Below, in pieces: positions 56,251 through 64,000 of a stretch of DNA of 64,000 nt. The notes under the pieces were generated by a model. That model was not told the origin of the DNA and did not search any database. It worked only from the letters and a program-made list of their open reading frames with translations. Positions within the stretch are counted from its first letter, which is position 1. Each line of letters begins with the position of its first letter. Made by a program: the position numbers and the translations under genes. The DNA comes from Actinomycetota bacterium (lineage in GTDB: Bacteria > Actinomycetota > UBA4738 > HRBIN12): assembly GCA_035697485.1 (NCBI GenBank), contig DASSCU010000056.1:1-64000 (forward strand). The letters are read 5' to 3'.

Positions 56251-57654
56251 GTGTCGCTGCGCGCTCGCCTGCTGCTCGTGACCGTCGGCCTGGTGGCAGC
56301 TGGGCTCGTGGTGGCGAACGTGGCCACGTTCCATTTCACGAGGACTTTCCTGGTGCAACGCGTGGACGATCAGCTCGCGGCCGCCCGGCCGTTCGCGGCC
56401 CAAGCCTTGATCGACCGCGGACCGTTCGGCGCGCCGCCGCCGGGGGTCGCCGTGCCACCCGGCACCTACGCGGAGTTCCGCGACGAGCGCGGCACCGTGA
56501 TCGCCGCGACGACGTTCGGGTTCGAGGAGGAGGCGCCCCCGCCGCTGGCAGCCGAGCTGCCACCACCGACCGCGGGCGAGGACGGCGACGAGCGCACGGT
56601 GGCGTTCACGGTGCGAGAGGGTCGCTCGGCGTGGCGCGCGCTCGCGACCACCCTGCAGGGTGCGGGCACGCTCGTCGTCGCCGTTCCGCTCACGGAGACC
56701 ACCGCGACGCTCCGCCAGCTCCTCGGGGTCGAGCTCGTGGCCAGCGTGCTCGTGCTCGCCGCGGCCGCCGGCTTCGCGTTCTGGCTCGTGCGTATCGGGC
56801 TGAAGCCTCTCGCCGACATGGGGGAGACGGCCGATGCGATCGCCGCCGGCGACCTCTCACGGCGCGTCGGCACGGCGGACCCCCGGACCGAGGTCGGTCG
56901 CCTCGGCATGACCCTCAACGGCATGCTGGCGCAGATCGAGGCCGCGTTCGGGCAGCGGAAAGAGAGCGAGGATCGCCTGCGCCGGTTCGTCGCCGATGCG
57001 TCGCACGAGCTGCGGACGCCGCTCACGTCGATCCGCGGCTACGCGGAGCTGTTCCGCCGGGGTGCCGATCAACGTCCCGAGGACCTCGCGAGGTCGATGG
57101 CGGCGATCGAGGCCGAGGCCGCCCGTATGGGTGTGCTCGTCGACGACCTGTTGCTCCTCGCGAGGCTCGATCAGGGTCGTCCGCTCGAACTCGAGCCGGT
57201 CGATTTCGGGGGGGTGGCGACCGAGGCCGTCGACGCCGCCCGGGCCGTCGATCCCGATCGCGAGGTCTCGCTCGAGATCGACGGCGACGTCGAGATCGTG
57301 GGCGACGCCGGGAAGCTGCGGCAGGTCGTCGACAACCTGCTCGACAACGTCCGCGAGCACACCCCGACGGGCACACCCGCGGGTGTGCGGGTGGCGCGCG
57401 AGGGCGACGACGTGACCCTCACGGTGGCCGACGAGGGCCCGGGGCTCACCCCGGAAGGTCACGTGCGCGTGTTCGAGCGCTTCTACCGAGACGACGGCGC
57501 CAGGTCGCGGGAGACCGGTGGCGCCGGCCTCGGCCTGGCGATCGTGGCCGCGATCGCCGAGGCGCACGGTGGCGACGTCCGCGTGGACGACGTGGATGCC
57601 GGGGCAGCGTTCACCGTGCGGCTGCCGGTGCGTGGGTCCCCACCGCCCCCTTGA
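56251..57654 (+). CDS. sensor histidine kinase
   Basis: The 467-residue protein has two membrane helices (LLLVTVGLVAAGLVVANVAT; VELVASVLVLAAAAGFAFWL) around an extracytoplasmic domain rich in prolines. A HAMP segment follows (GLKPLADMGETADAIAAGDL), then the phospho-acceptor DASHELRTPLTSIRGYAELF and the ATPase motifs VVDNLLDNVREHTPTGTPAG and GAGLGLAIVAAIAEAHGGDV. It phosphorylates the regulator encoded just before it. The stimulus is not known. GTG 56251 is the start. Confidence 0.92.
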   Translation: MSLRARLLLVTVGLVAAGLVVANVATFHFTRTFLVQRVDDQLAAARPFAAQALIDRGPFGAPPPGVAVPPGTYAEFRDERGTVIAATTFGFEEEAPPPLAAELPPPTAGEDGDERTVAFTVREGRSAWRALATTLQGAGTLVVAVPLTETTATLRQLLGVELVASVLVLAAAAGFAFWLVRIGLKPLADMGETADAIAAGDLSRRVGTADPRTEVGRLGMTLNGMLAQIEAAFGQRKESEDRLRRFVADASHELRTPLTSIRGYAELFRRGADQRPEDLARSMAAIEAEAARMGVLVDDLLLLARLDQGRPLELEPVDFGGVATEAVDAARAVDPDREVSLEIDGDVEIVGDAGKLRQVVDNLLDNVREHTPTGTPAGVRVAREGDDVTLTVADEGPGLTPEGHVRVFERFYRDDGARSRETGGAGLGLAIVAAIAEAHGGDVRVDDVDAGAAFTVRLPVRGSPPPP

Positions 57655-57669
57655 TGCCACACTGAGGCG

Positions 57670-58314
57670 ATGGCCGAGCCGGAACTCGTGGAGGTACCCG
57701 ATCGCGCCGCCTGGCGCCGGTGGCTGTCGCGTCGCCACCGCGGCGACGCCGGCATCTGGCTCGTGATCCACAAGAAGGGCTCGAGTGCCGGATCGCTCGT
57801 GTATGAGGACGCCGTGCTCGAGGCCCTTTGCTTCGGCTGGATCGACTCGAAGGCGAACGCACTCGACCCCGAGCGGTACAAGCTCTGGATGGCCCCTCGC
57901 AAGCCCAGGAGCACGTGGTCGGCCGTGAACAAGCGGCGCATCGAGTCCCTGCTCGCCGATGGGCTCATGACGAAGGCGGGCCTCGCGTCGATCGAGGCCG
58001 CCGAGGCCGACGGCTCGTGGAACGCCCTCGATCGCAGCGATGCGCTCGAGGTGCCCGACGACCTCGTCGCGGAGTTCCGACGCCACCGTGGTTCACGCGC
58101 CAACTGGGACGGGTTCCCCCCGGGCGTCCGCAAGCAGATCCTGGCGTGGATCTACTCCGCCAAGCGCGAGGAGACCCGAAGGAAGCGCGTGGCGGAGACG
58201 GCGAGCCTCGCCGCGCGGAACGAGCGCGCGAACCGGTGGAGCCTCACGACGACCGATCAGCCCGCCGCGCCGCCGAAGCGGTCGTCGAAGACGTGGGTCC
58301 AGCCGGGCTCGTAG
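57670..58314 (+). CDS. YdeI/OmpD-associated-like protein
   Basis: The 214-residue protein has the family start VEVPDRAAWRRWLSRRHRGD, AGIWLVIHKKGS, EDAVLEALCFGWIDSKANAL, YKLWMAPRKPRSTWSAVNKR and WDGFPPGVRKQILAWIYSAK. This is the YdeI/BOF-like family with no agreed activity; some members are linked to polymyxin or acid stress. Its end overlaps the convergent SRPBCC gene by 58 bases. Confidence 0.86.
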   Translation: MAEPELVEVPDRAAWRRWLSRRHRGDAGIWLVIHKKGSSAGSLVYEDAVLEALCFGWIDSKANALDPERYKLWMAPRKPRSTWSAVNKRRIESLLADGLMTKAGLASIEAAEADGSWNALDRSDALEVPDDLVAEFRRHRGSRANWDGFPPGVRKQILAWIYSAKREETRRKRVAETASLAARNERANRWSLTTTDQPAAPPKRSSKTWVQPGS

Positions 58315-58715
58315 TTCGCCCGATACGCCGCGCCGGCTTCCTCGCCGAGCCGCTCCCAGTGACGGTGGTGCAGGTCGACGCGGGTCGTGCCCTCGGTCGT
58401 CGGCGTGAACGTGACCTCCACCTCCGTGTACGGACGATCGGCGGGGCTGGGGTTCCAGTCGATCACCACCCTCGAGGGTGGGTCCCAGGTCGTCACGATG
58501 CCCCAGTCGGCCTCGACGCCGTTCGTGAGCACCTCGTAGATGCGTCCGCCCTCGCGTTCCTCGAACACGAGGCGCTCGGTCTTCGTGCCGTCGAACTCAT
58601 CGGACCGGCCGTGGGTGTCGAGGGGCCACCAGGTGCCCATCCCGGCCGTGAAGAGGTGGAACGCGTCGGCCGGCGCCCTCGACACCGTGATGCTGCGATG
58701 GATCGGATCGATCAT
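58257..58715 (-). CDS. SRPBCC-family (ATPase/AHSA1-like) protein
   Basis: The 152-residue START-fold protein reads ITVSRAPADAFHLFTAGMGT, WWPLDTHGRSDEFDGTKTER, IVTTWDPPSRVVIDWNPSPA and VEVTFTPTTEGTTRVDLHHR. It is the second gene of an ArsR-SRPBCC operon: the ArsR gene lies 43 bases upstream on the same strand. Ligand unknown; the family binds hydrophobic small molecules in a deep pocket. Confidence 0.87.
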   Translation of the reverse strand: MIDPIHRSITVSRAPADAFHLFTAGMGTWWPLDTHGRSDEFDGTKTERLVFEEREGGRIYEVLTNGVEADWGIVTTWDPPSRVVIDWNPSPADRPYTEVEVTFTPTTEGTTRVDLHHRHWERLGEEAGAAYRANYEPGWTHVFDDRFGGAAG

Positions 58716-58758
58716 CGGGTCGCTCCTTTCGTGGTGGCGGCCCTGGCGGTGGCCGCTG

Positions 58759-59100
58759 TCACGGCCCGGGTCGCGAGACCCGTTCCTCGTGGTCGAGGGT
58801 CGCGGCGTAGGCGCCGAGCGCGTCGTCCCACATCGTCTCCAACTCCGCGCGGAGGGCCTCGAGCCCCGTCGGGCGCACGGAGTAGAGGCGTCGCACGCCA
58901 TCGGGTCGGTCGATCACCAGGGCCGCCTCCTTCAGCACCCGCAGGTGTTGGGAGACCGCGGGCCGGCTCACCGGGAGCTGCGTGGCGATCTCGCCGACCG
59001 ATCGCTCGCCGGCCCGGAGCATTCGGAAGACCTGCCGACGCGTGGGGTCGCCGAGCGCGTCGAAGGCCACGTCTGCGGCCCCTGACGGTCTGGTCCACAT
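58759..59100 (-). CDS. ArsR-family repressor of an SRPBCC operon
   Basis: The 113-residue winged-helix protein has FDALGDPTRRQVFRMLRAGE, RSVGEIATQLPVSRPAVSQH and LRVLKEAALVIDRPDGVRRL. No metal cysteines are present. Its ATG at 59100 lies inside one arm of a perfect 12-bp palindrome, so the mRNA is probably leaderless and the repressor sits directly on its own start site. Confidence 0.9.
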   Translation of the reverse strand: MWTRPSGAADVAFDALGDPTRRQVFRMLRAGERSVGEIATQLPVSRPAVSQHLRVLKEAALVIDRPDGVRRLYSVRPTGLEALRAELETMWDDALGAYAATLDHEERVSRPGP

Positions 59101-59127
59101 ATCGGTAAGCTAACACTTACCGATATG
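59098..59127 (-). promoter_or_regulatory. ArsR operator overlapping its own start codon
   Basis: CATATCGGTAAG (59098-59109) and CTTACCGATATG (59116-59127) are exact inverted repeats around CTAACA. The first arm contains the complement of the ATG of the ArsR gene. On the minus strand a TAGCTT -10-like element lies inside the dyad, six to seven bases before the ATG, which fits a leaderless transcript. The dyad is seen; repression is inferred. Confidence 0.85.
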
Positions 59128-59181
59128 GGTGTGCAAGAGGGTGGACGTCCACGTGGGTCGACCGATCGAAGAACGTCGAGC

Positions 59182-60048
59182 TCAGCGGCCGACGAGCGTC
59201 GCCGGGGCGTGTCGGATCAGGCGGTCGCTGACCGAGCCCATCACCTTGGCGCGGAAGCGTCCGAGCCCACGGGCGCCCACGACCACCAGGTCGGCCTCGC
59301 GACGCTCGGCTCCCTCGAGCAGGGCGGCGGCGGCGCCGCCCGCCGAGACCTCGATCTCGACCTGGAACCCCGCCGCACGGAGCACGTCGGCGGCCGTCTC
59401 CGCGTGGCGGTTGGCGAGCACCATCTCGTCGTCGGCCACCTCGCGGCCAAGGACGGACTCGCCGGCCGGACCCCCGGGGGGAAGCGCGAGCGGGGCGGCC
59501 GCCGTGATCACGGCGACCGTGCAACGGGTGGGGTCGGCCACCGCGGCGAACGCCGCGATCGAGTGCTTCGCTCCCTCGGAGCCGTCGGCCCCCACGACGA
59601 CGCGCACGAGACCGCCGCCCTCGGGGGGGCGGTGCACCACGAGCACCGGACACGGCGAGCCCTGCAGCACCGAGCTGCTCACGCTGCCGAGCACCACGGA
59701 GTCGAGCCAGCTCTCCTTCCCGCTGCCGACGACGACGAGGCCGAAGCCCTCCGTCGCCGCGGAATGCACGATCTCGCTCGCCTCGTCTCCGTCCTCGACG
59801 CGCGCCTCGACCTGCTCGAAGCCTGCGTCACGCAGCACGTCAGCGGCCTGATTCGCGGCGCGCCGGGCGGCTGTATGTCCCTCCTCGGTGGAGAAATGCC
59901 CTGCCAGCTTGGCCTGGCGCATCGCGACGTCGAAATCGTTCACCGACATCACGACGACGCGGGTGCGTACCGGGTCGGCCAGCCGGGCGAGCATCGCGCC
60001 GGCGCGTTCCGACGGGGCCGTCCCGTCGGTCGCGAACAAGACGTTCAT
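59182..60048 (-). CDS. tandem universal stress protein
   Basis: The 288-residue protein has two Usp domains. The first starts MNVLFATDGTAPSERAGAML and has the nucleotide loop VVVGSGKESWLDSVVLGSVS. The second starts VRVVVGADGSEGAKHSIAAF and ends VVVGARGLGRFRAKVMGSVS. Both keep the ATP-type G-2x-G-9x-G loop. The start overlaps the terC stop (ATGA, 60045-60048), so the two are co-translated and under the same manganese-type leader. Confidence 0.9.
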   Translation of the reverse strand: MNVLFATDGTAPSERAGAMLARLADPVRTRVVVMSVNDFDVAMRQAKLAGHFSTEEGHTAARRAANQAADVLRDAGFEQVEARVEDGDEASEIVHSAATEGFGLVVVGSGKESWLDSVVLGSVSSSVLQGSPCPVLVVHRPPEGGGLVRVVVGADGSEGAKHSIAAFAAVADPTRCTVAVITAAAPLALPPGGPAGESVLGREVADDEMVLANRHAETAADVLRAAGFQVEIEVSAGGAAAALLEGAERREADLVVVGARGLGRFRAKVMGSVSDRLIRHAPATLVGR

Positions 60049-61058
60049 CGTGACTCCCGCGGGTCGTCGCCGCCCGGCACCTCGACGGATTCCACACCCG
60101 AACCGCCGAGCGCTTCGGGGTGAGCCTCAGCGAAGGCCCCGGCCTGCGCGCCCCTCGTCGAGCGGAGCGACGCGACGATCGAGACCGTGATCGCGACCGC
60201 GATGAACGTCAGCGACGCCCAGATCGGGATCTTGTACACGGTGCTCACGAGCATCTTGATGCCGACGTACACCAACACCACGGCGAGCCCGATCTTCAGG
60301 TACACGAAGCGGTGGATCATGCCGGCCAGCATGAAGTACAGCGCCCGCAGGCCGAGGATCGCGAACGCGTTCGACGTGAACACGATGAACGGATCGTCGG
60401 TGACCGCGAAGATCGCCGGGATCGAGTCGACCGCGAAGAGGATGTCGCTCGTCTCGATCAGCACCAGCACAGCCAGCAACGGAGTCGCGACGCGTCGTCC
60501 GGCATCGACGACCGTGAAGTGCTGCCCGTGGTACTCCGACGTCATCGGCACGACGCGCCGGAACAGCTTCAGCGCGGGGTTCCGCTCGGGGTGGACCTCC
60601 CCGTCGCGGTGCAGCGCCATCCGGATGCCCGTGAGCACCAGGAACGCGCCGAAGATGTAGATCGTGAAGTGGAACTGCTCGAGCAGGGCCGCCCCACCGG
60701 CGATGAACAGCGCACGGAAGACGAGCGCCCCGAGGATGCCCCAGAACAGCACGCGGTGTTGGTAGATCGCCGGCACGCCGAAGTACGTGAAGATCAACGC
60801 GAAGACGAAGATGTTGTCGACCGACAGGCTCTTCTCGATCAGGTAGCCCGCGAAGTACTCGCCCCCCGCCTGCGGACCGAGCCAGAAGTACACGAGCACA
60901 CCGAACGCGAGCCCGAGCGAGATCCAGAAGATGCTGAACTTCGTGGCTTCCTTGAACGTGTCCTCGTGCGCCTCCTTGTGGAAGACGAACAGGTCCAGCG
61001 CGAGCAACCCCAAGATGAGGGCGAGGAACCCCGCCCAGGCCCAGATGCCGACGTCCAC
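60045..61058 (-). CDS. TerC/Alx-family membrane protein
   Basis: The 337-residue protein has about nine membrane helices with the family blocks LSVDNIFVFALIFTYFGVPA, LIETSDILFAVDSIPAIFAV and VFTSNAFAILGLRALYFMLA. The acidic residues in these blocks are thought to bind cation. TerC/Alx proteins export manganese in some bacteria and are linked to tellurite resistance and protein secretion. A yybP-ykoY riboswitch lies in its leader, which fits a manganese role. Confidence 0.92.
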   Translation of the reverse strand: MDVGIWAWAGFLALILGLLALDLFVFHKEAHEDTFKEATKFSIFWISLGLAFGVLVYFWLGPQAGGEYFAGYLIEKSLSVDNIFVFALIFTYFGVPAIYQHRVLFWGILGALVFRALFIAGGAALLEQFHFTIYIFGAFLVLTGIRMALHRDGEVHPERNPALKLFRRVVPMTSEYHGQHFTVVDAGRRVATPLLAVLVLIETSDILFAVDSIPAIFAVTDDPFIVFTSNAFAILGLRALYFMLAGMIHRFVYLKIGLAVVLVYVGIKMLVSTVYKIPIWASLTFIAVAITVSIVASLRSTRGAQAGAFAEAHPEALGGSGVESVEVPGGDDPRESR

Positions 61059-61111
61059 GCTTCAGACTCCTCTTCGATCGCCGCCCTTGCGCGCGCGAGG
61101 GCGTCCGCCTG

Positions 61112-61214
61112 ACCGAAGGTCTCTCCGGTCCCCGGACGCGTGGCTCCGGCGACCGACGCCACCGGGCCGTGAGGCCGGGTTGACGGCGACGTCTGGGGGA
61201 TACTCCCCCTCGGT
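61112..61214 (-). promoter_or_regulatory. yybP-ykoY manganese riboswitch in the terC leader
   Basis: Read on the minus strand, the leader has ACCGAGGGGGAGTATCC at its 5' end, CCGTCAACCCGG in the middle and GGAGAGACCTTCGGT at its 3' end. These are the conserved blocks (GGGGAGUA, CGUCAA, GACCUU) of the yybP-ykoY family. The ends pair as a P1 stem (ACCGA with TCGGT). The element ends 54 bases before the terC ATG at 61058. This family senses Mn2+ and controls terC/alx-type exporters. Confidence 0.85.
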
Positions 61215-61320
61215 TGTCCCTCGAAGGTAACGCATCGACCCGCCGGGTGTCGCGGCGCGAACCTCCGCGTCAGGAAGTCCGAAACCTGCCAGCGCGGTGT
61301 CGTCCCAGCGCGCTATACCC

Positions 61321-62772
61321 ATGCCCGTGGACGGCTTCGAGGTCACGTACGCGGCGGTGAAGGCTCGTGAGCGGCGGCTCGACGGCCGCGTCTTCGTCGG
61401 TGTGACCTCGACCGGCATCTACTGCCGCCCGGTCTGCCCGGTGCCGATGCCCAAGCGGGAGCACGTCCGCTTCTTCCCCGCGGCGGCGGCAGCCGAGAGC
61501 GCGGGGTTCCGCGCGTGCCGCCGGTGCCGGCCCGAGGCGAGTCCGGATTCGCCCGACTGGGACGTGCGCGCCGACCTGGTAGGACGCGGCCTGCGCCTGA
61601 TCGCCGAGGGCGTGGTCGACCGTGAGGGCATCGACGGCCTGGCCTGCCGGCTGTCGGTGGGCAGTCGCCACCTCCACCGCTCGTTCGTGCAGGAGCTCGG
61701 CACGGGGCCGCTCTCGGTCGCACGGTCGCGACGGGCGGCGCTCGCGAACCAGCTCCTCGAGCAGACCGACCTGCTGAGCACGGACTTCGCGTTCGCCGCC
61801 GGGTTCTCCTCCTTGCGCTCGTACCACGACACCCTGCGGCGCGTGTACGGTCGCACACCGACCGAGATCCGCCGCCGGCGTCCCGACGACGTCCGATCCG
61901 AGGCGCCGGAGCTGCGGCTCGCCTTCCGGCCGCCCTTGGCCGCGGACCGGTTGCTCGCCTTCCTCGCGGCCCGCGCGATCCCGGGCGTCGAGAGCGTGGC
62001 GGGTGGTCGGTATTCGCGGGCGGTGCGATCGCCGGCCGGTCGACCGGTCGTACTCGAGGCCGAGCCCCATCCGGTCGAACCGGTCGTGGCGCTTCGGGTG
62101 GTCGGCGTCGGCGACGACGTTCCCCAGCTCGCGGCCGTCGTGCAGTCGGTGCGACGCCTGTTCGACCTCGACGCCGACCCGGAGGCGATCGACGCGCGGC
62201 TCTGCGCCGATCCCGCCCTCCGCCGGCTGGTGCGTTCGGCGCCCGGGACGCGACTGCCGGGGACTATCGACGGCTTCGAGCTCGCGGTTCGAGCGATCGT
62301 GGGCCAGCAGGTCTCGGTGGCCGGCGCCCGCACGACCCTCGGCCGCATCGCCGAGCGGTTCGGGGCGCCGCTGCCCTCGCCGGCTGGACCGATCGTGCGC
62401 CTGTTCCCGACGGCCGAGCGGCTCGCCGAGGCTCCCAGCGATGGGTTCGGCATGCCCGTGGCGCGGGCCGACGCGATCGTGGCCGTCGCCCGCTCGGTGG
62501 TGGACGGATCGCTCGATCTCTCGGGCAGCGGGGAGCTCGAGCCGACGCTCCGAGCCCTCGCGTCGATCCGCGGCGTGGGGGAGTGGACCACCTCGTACGT
62601 GGCGATGCGCGCGTTGCGCGACCCCGACGCGTTCCCAGCGGGAGACCTCGGGGTGCGCCACGGGTTCGCCGCGCTGGGGCTTGCCGACGATGTCGCCTCG
62701 ATCCGGGATCGCGCCGAGCGCTGGCGGCCGTGGCGGGCCTACGCGGCGATGCACCTCTGGCACGCCCGGTGA
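61321..62772 (+). CDS. Ada-type methyl-sensor / AlkA DNA glycosylase fusion
   Basis: The 483-residue protein starts with the Ada zinc domain (TSTGIYCRPVCPVPMPKREH with FRACRRCRPE: four cysteines, the methyl acceptor among them). An AraC-type HTH follows (LACRLSVGSRHLHRSFVQEL, FAFAAGFSSLRSYHDTLRRV), then an AlkA N-terminal domain and the HhH-GPD glycosylase motif LASIRGVGEWTTSYVAMRAL. The catalytic Asp is in FPAGDLGVRHGFAALG. It senses methyl phosphotriesters and removes alkylated bases. GTG 61297 upstream is an alternative start. Confidence 0.92.
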   Translation: MPVDGFEVTYAAVKARERRLDGRVFVGVTSTGIYCRPVCPVPMPKREHVRFFPAAAAAESAGFRACRRCRPEASPDSPDWDVRADLVGRGLRLIAEGVVDREGIDGLACRLSVGSRHLHRSFVQELGTGPLSVARSRRAALANQLLEQTDLLSTDFAFAAGFSSLRSYHDTLRRVYGRTPTEIRRRRPDDVRSEAPELRLAFRPPLAADRLLAFLAARAIPGVESVAGGRYSRAVRSPAGRPVVLEAEPHPVEPVVALRVVGVGDDVPQLAAVVQSVRRLFDLDADPEAIDARLCADPALRRLVRSAPGTRLPGTIDGFELAVRAIVGQQVSVAGARTTLGRIAERFGAPLPSPAGPIVRLFPTAERLAEAPSDGFGMPVARADAIVAVARSVVDGSLDLSGSGELEPTLRALASIRGVGEWTTSYVAMRALRDPDAFPAGDLGVRHGFAALGLADDVASIRDRAERWRPWRAYAAMHLWHAR

Positions 62773-62781
62773 TCGGCGTGG

Positions 62782-63102
62782 GCGCCTTACCTCCGGTTGC
62801 TGCGGGCCGGGCTGCTCGGGTCGCCCCTCACGATCTGGGCACAGACGATCCGCATGCGCCTCACACCCGAGGAGATGCGGGGCAGGGTCGTCGGCGTGCT
62901 GCGCACCCTGATGCAGTCGACCCCGCCGGTCGGCGGCGCCCTCGCGGGTGTGCTGCTCGGCGGCCCGGCGGTGGCCCTGCCGTTGCTCGTGATGAGCGGG
63001 GTGATGGCGGTCCGGGTTCGTCGGGCTCGTGACCCCCGGCCTCGCCCGCGACGGAGGGGAGAGCGTTCCCGCCGGCCGATATCGACTGTGTCGCAGCCCT
63101 AG
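62782..63102 (+). pseudogene. MFS transporter C-terminal remnant
   Basis: The frame reads YLRLLRAGLLGSPLTIWAQT, IRMRLTPEEMRGRVVGVLRT and ALAGVLLGGPAVALPLLVMS, the last two helices and the RxxxRGRV loop of a major-facilitator transporter. No N-terminal part or start exists, and the frame opens just after the AlkA stop. It ends in an arginine-rich tail. It is probably the leftover of a deleted exporter gene. Confidence 0.6.
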
Positions 63103-63122
63103 TCGTTGGACCCCTCCGGGGC

Positions 63123-63136
63123 GGACCAAATGGTCC
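63123..63136. promoter_or_regulatory. palindrome upstream of the permease gene
   Basis: GGACCA (63123-63128) and TGGTCC (63131-63136) form an exact dyad with an AA centre. A further TTGGACC lies about 10 bases upstream (63107-63113), pairing with GGTCCAA (63132-63138). The layout resembles DevR/DosR-type GGGAC-GTCCC boxes, but the match is partial. A regulator site for the permease gene is likely; its binder is unknown. Confidence 0.45.
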
Positions 63137-63205
63137 AAAGGGGGTGCGTCGAGCCTTCCTACGCTGGCCGTAGAAGGATCGGTGACGCGTGGAAGGCGGT
63201 GCGCC

Positions 63206-64000
63206 ATGAGCACCATTCGAGGTTCGATGACCGTTCGCCAGGCCGCTTTCATCGGAGTGGGTGCCATGGTCGGGGCCGGCATCTTCGCACTGCTCGGCGA
63301 GGCGGGCGCCGTCGCCGGCGCGGCGGTCTGGCTCTCATTCTTGATCGCCGGGGCGATCGCCGCTCTCCAGGGCTACTCGTGGGCAAAGCTCGGCACGAAG
63401 TTCCCGTCGGCGGGTGGTCTGCTCGAGTACGTCACCAGGGGGTTCGGCGAGGGTCACGTCTCCGGCGCGACGTGCTGGCTCACGTTCGGCTCGAACGTGA
63501 TCGTGACGGCGCTGGTTTCCGTCTCGTTCGGGAGCTACGCGGCGTCCATGTTCATCGGCGACGATGCGGCGGCGTGGTGGCCGAAGGTCTTCGCGGCGGT
63601 GCTGCTCGTCGGCATGCTGTGGATCAATATCGTCGGTTCGAAGGCGGTCGCCCGGGTGCAGAGCGTGATCGTGTGGATCGTCGTCGGCGCCCTGCTGTTG
63701 TTCTCAGCCGTCACGATCTGGAACATGGATCCCTCGCTGCTGTCGGTCTCGTCGTACCCGGGCGTGCGGGAGATCATGGCCAGCGTAGCGCTCACGTTCT
63801 TCGCGTTCCTGGGCTTCGGCGTGATCACGTTCACGGCCAAGGACCTGTCCGAGCCGACGCGGCAACTGCCGAGGGCGATGTACCTGGCCCTCGCGATCGC
63901 GACGGCGACCTACGTGGCCGTCGCCCTCGGGGTCTTCGGCACCCTGACGGTCGACGAGGTCATCGCCTCGGGTGGCACGGCGATCGCGGTCGCAGCCGAC
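63206..64000 (+). CDS. APC-superfamily amino-acid permease (5' part, cut by window end)
   Basis: The open frame from ATG 63206 runs off the window end after 265 codons. It starts MSTIRGSMTVRQAAFIGVGA, then the APC motif GAMVGAGIFALLGEAGAVAG, followed by membrane helices LSFLIAGAIAALQGYSWAKL and VFAAVLLVGMLWINIVGSKA. A FGVITFTAKDLSEPTRQLPR segment is conserved in amino-acid/polyamine antiporters. It imports or exchanges amino acids. The C-terminal part is outside the window. Confidence 0.9.
   Translation, partial: MSTIRGSMTVRQAAFIGVGAMVGAGIFALLGEAGAVAGAAVWLSFLIAGAIAALQGYSWAKLGTKFPSAGGLLEYVTRGFGEGHVSGATCWLTFGSNVIVTALVSVSFGSYAASMFIGDDAAAWWPKVFAAVLLVGMLWINIVGSKAVARVQSVIVWIVVGALLLFSAVTIWNMDPSLLSVSSYPGVREIMASVALTFFAFLGFGVITFTAKDLSEPTRQLPRAMYLALAIATATYVAVALGVFGTLTVDEVIASGGTAIAVAAD

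Noticed and set aside
61270-63282. Minus-strand frame of 670 codons opposite Ada-AlkA
   Set aside because: It spans the Ada-AlkA gene, a gap and the permease start, without any family motif.
1-64000. tRNA, rRNA or mobile elements
   Set aside because: No T-loop/acceptor-like tRNA pattern, no rRNA, no transposase or integrase motif, and no long terminal repeats were seen on reading both strands.

Overview
The window is about 64 kb of very GC-rich chromosomal DNA with short gaps, many GTG starts and frequent 4-bp start/stop overlaps. The gene content is actinobacterial: an F420-dependent nitroreductase relative, an ECF41 sigma factor, a WS/DGAT wax-ester synthase, DrrAB-type and YtrA-linked ABC exporters, a CGNR regulator, a DUF4242 nickel-binding protein and an Ada/AlkA fusion. 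I cannot name the genus. A soil or aquatic Actinomycetota lineage outside the well-known Streptomyces and Mycobacterium pattern is a reasonable guess. I found no rRNA, tRNA, CRISPR array, insertion sequence or phage module. The region reads as accessory and stress-response DNA.

Layout. 1-7.6 kb: ArsR fragment, DUF1801, a frameshifted F420 nitroreductase, a membrane class III cyclase, a PAP2 phosphatase, a NUDIX hydrolase and several small proteins. 7.7-13.8 kb: methyltransferase, a beta-lactamase-fold/GNAT/RibD-C operon, two more RibD-C proteins, VOC, DUF2807, YccF and DinB proteins. 13.9-20.3 kb: PAS sensor, broken HEFAH metalloprotein, serine hydrolase/WS-DGAT pair, two alpha/beta hydrolases. 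20.3-28.3 kb: YtrA-ABC operon (permease frameshifted), a TetR regulator divergent from twin MDR reductases, ECF41 sigma divergent from an epimerase-fold gene, and an ArsR-SRPBCC operon. 28.4-31.7 kb: a decayed zone with a response-regulator/cysteine-synthase chimera and a TetR remnant, then an ECF sigma/beta-propeller pair. 31.7-39 kb: VOC, LLM/AraC pair, TOPRIM protein, second cyclase, two damaged genes and a flavin monooxygenase/ArsR arsenic-type operon. 39-53 kb: large AAA/TPR regulator, FAD oxidase, hydrolase/GNAT, phosphodiesterase family protein, arginase-fold/CGNR divergent pair, adenosine deaminase, RidA and a histone-H1-like protein. 53-64 kb: MarR divergent from DrrAB, SHOCT/response-regulator/kinase operon, YdeI, a second ArsR-SRPBCC operon, TerC-USP operon behind a yybP-ykoY riboswitch, Ada-AlkA and an amino-acid permease cut by the window end.

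The regulatory DNA is the most informative part. Regulator genes commonly sit beside near-perfect palindromes: TetR at 23346-23395, ArsR at 28223-28244 and 59098-59127, CGNR at 49500-49524, GntR at 22578-22599. The ECF41 gene and its divergent neighbour each carry TGTCACA-N16-CGTC. A manganese-type riboswitch precedes terC.

At least eight genes carry single-base frameshifts, several at short homopolymers, next to clearly coding sequence. Either the assembly has uncorrected indels or a set of accessory genes is decaying. The chimera at 28417-29062 and the N-terminally deleted gene at 36526-36933 look like real deletions, or misassembly, and not simple indels.
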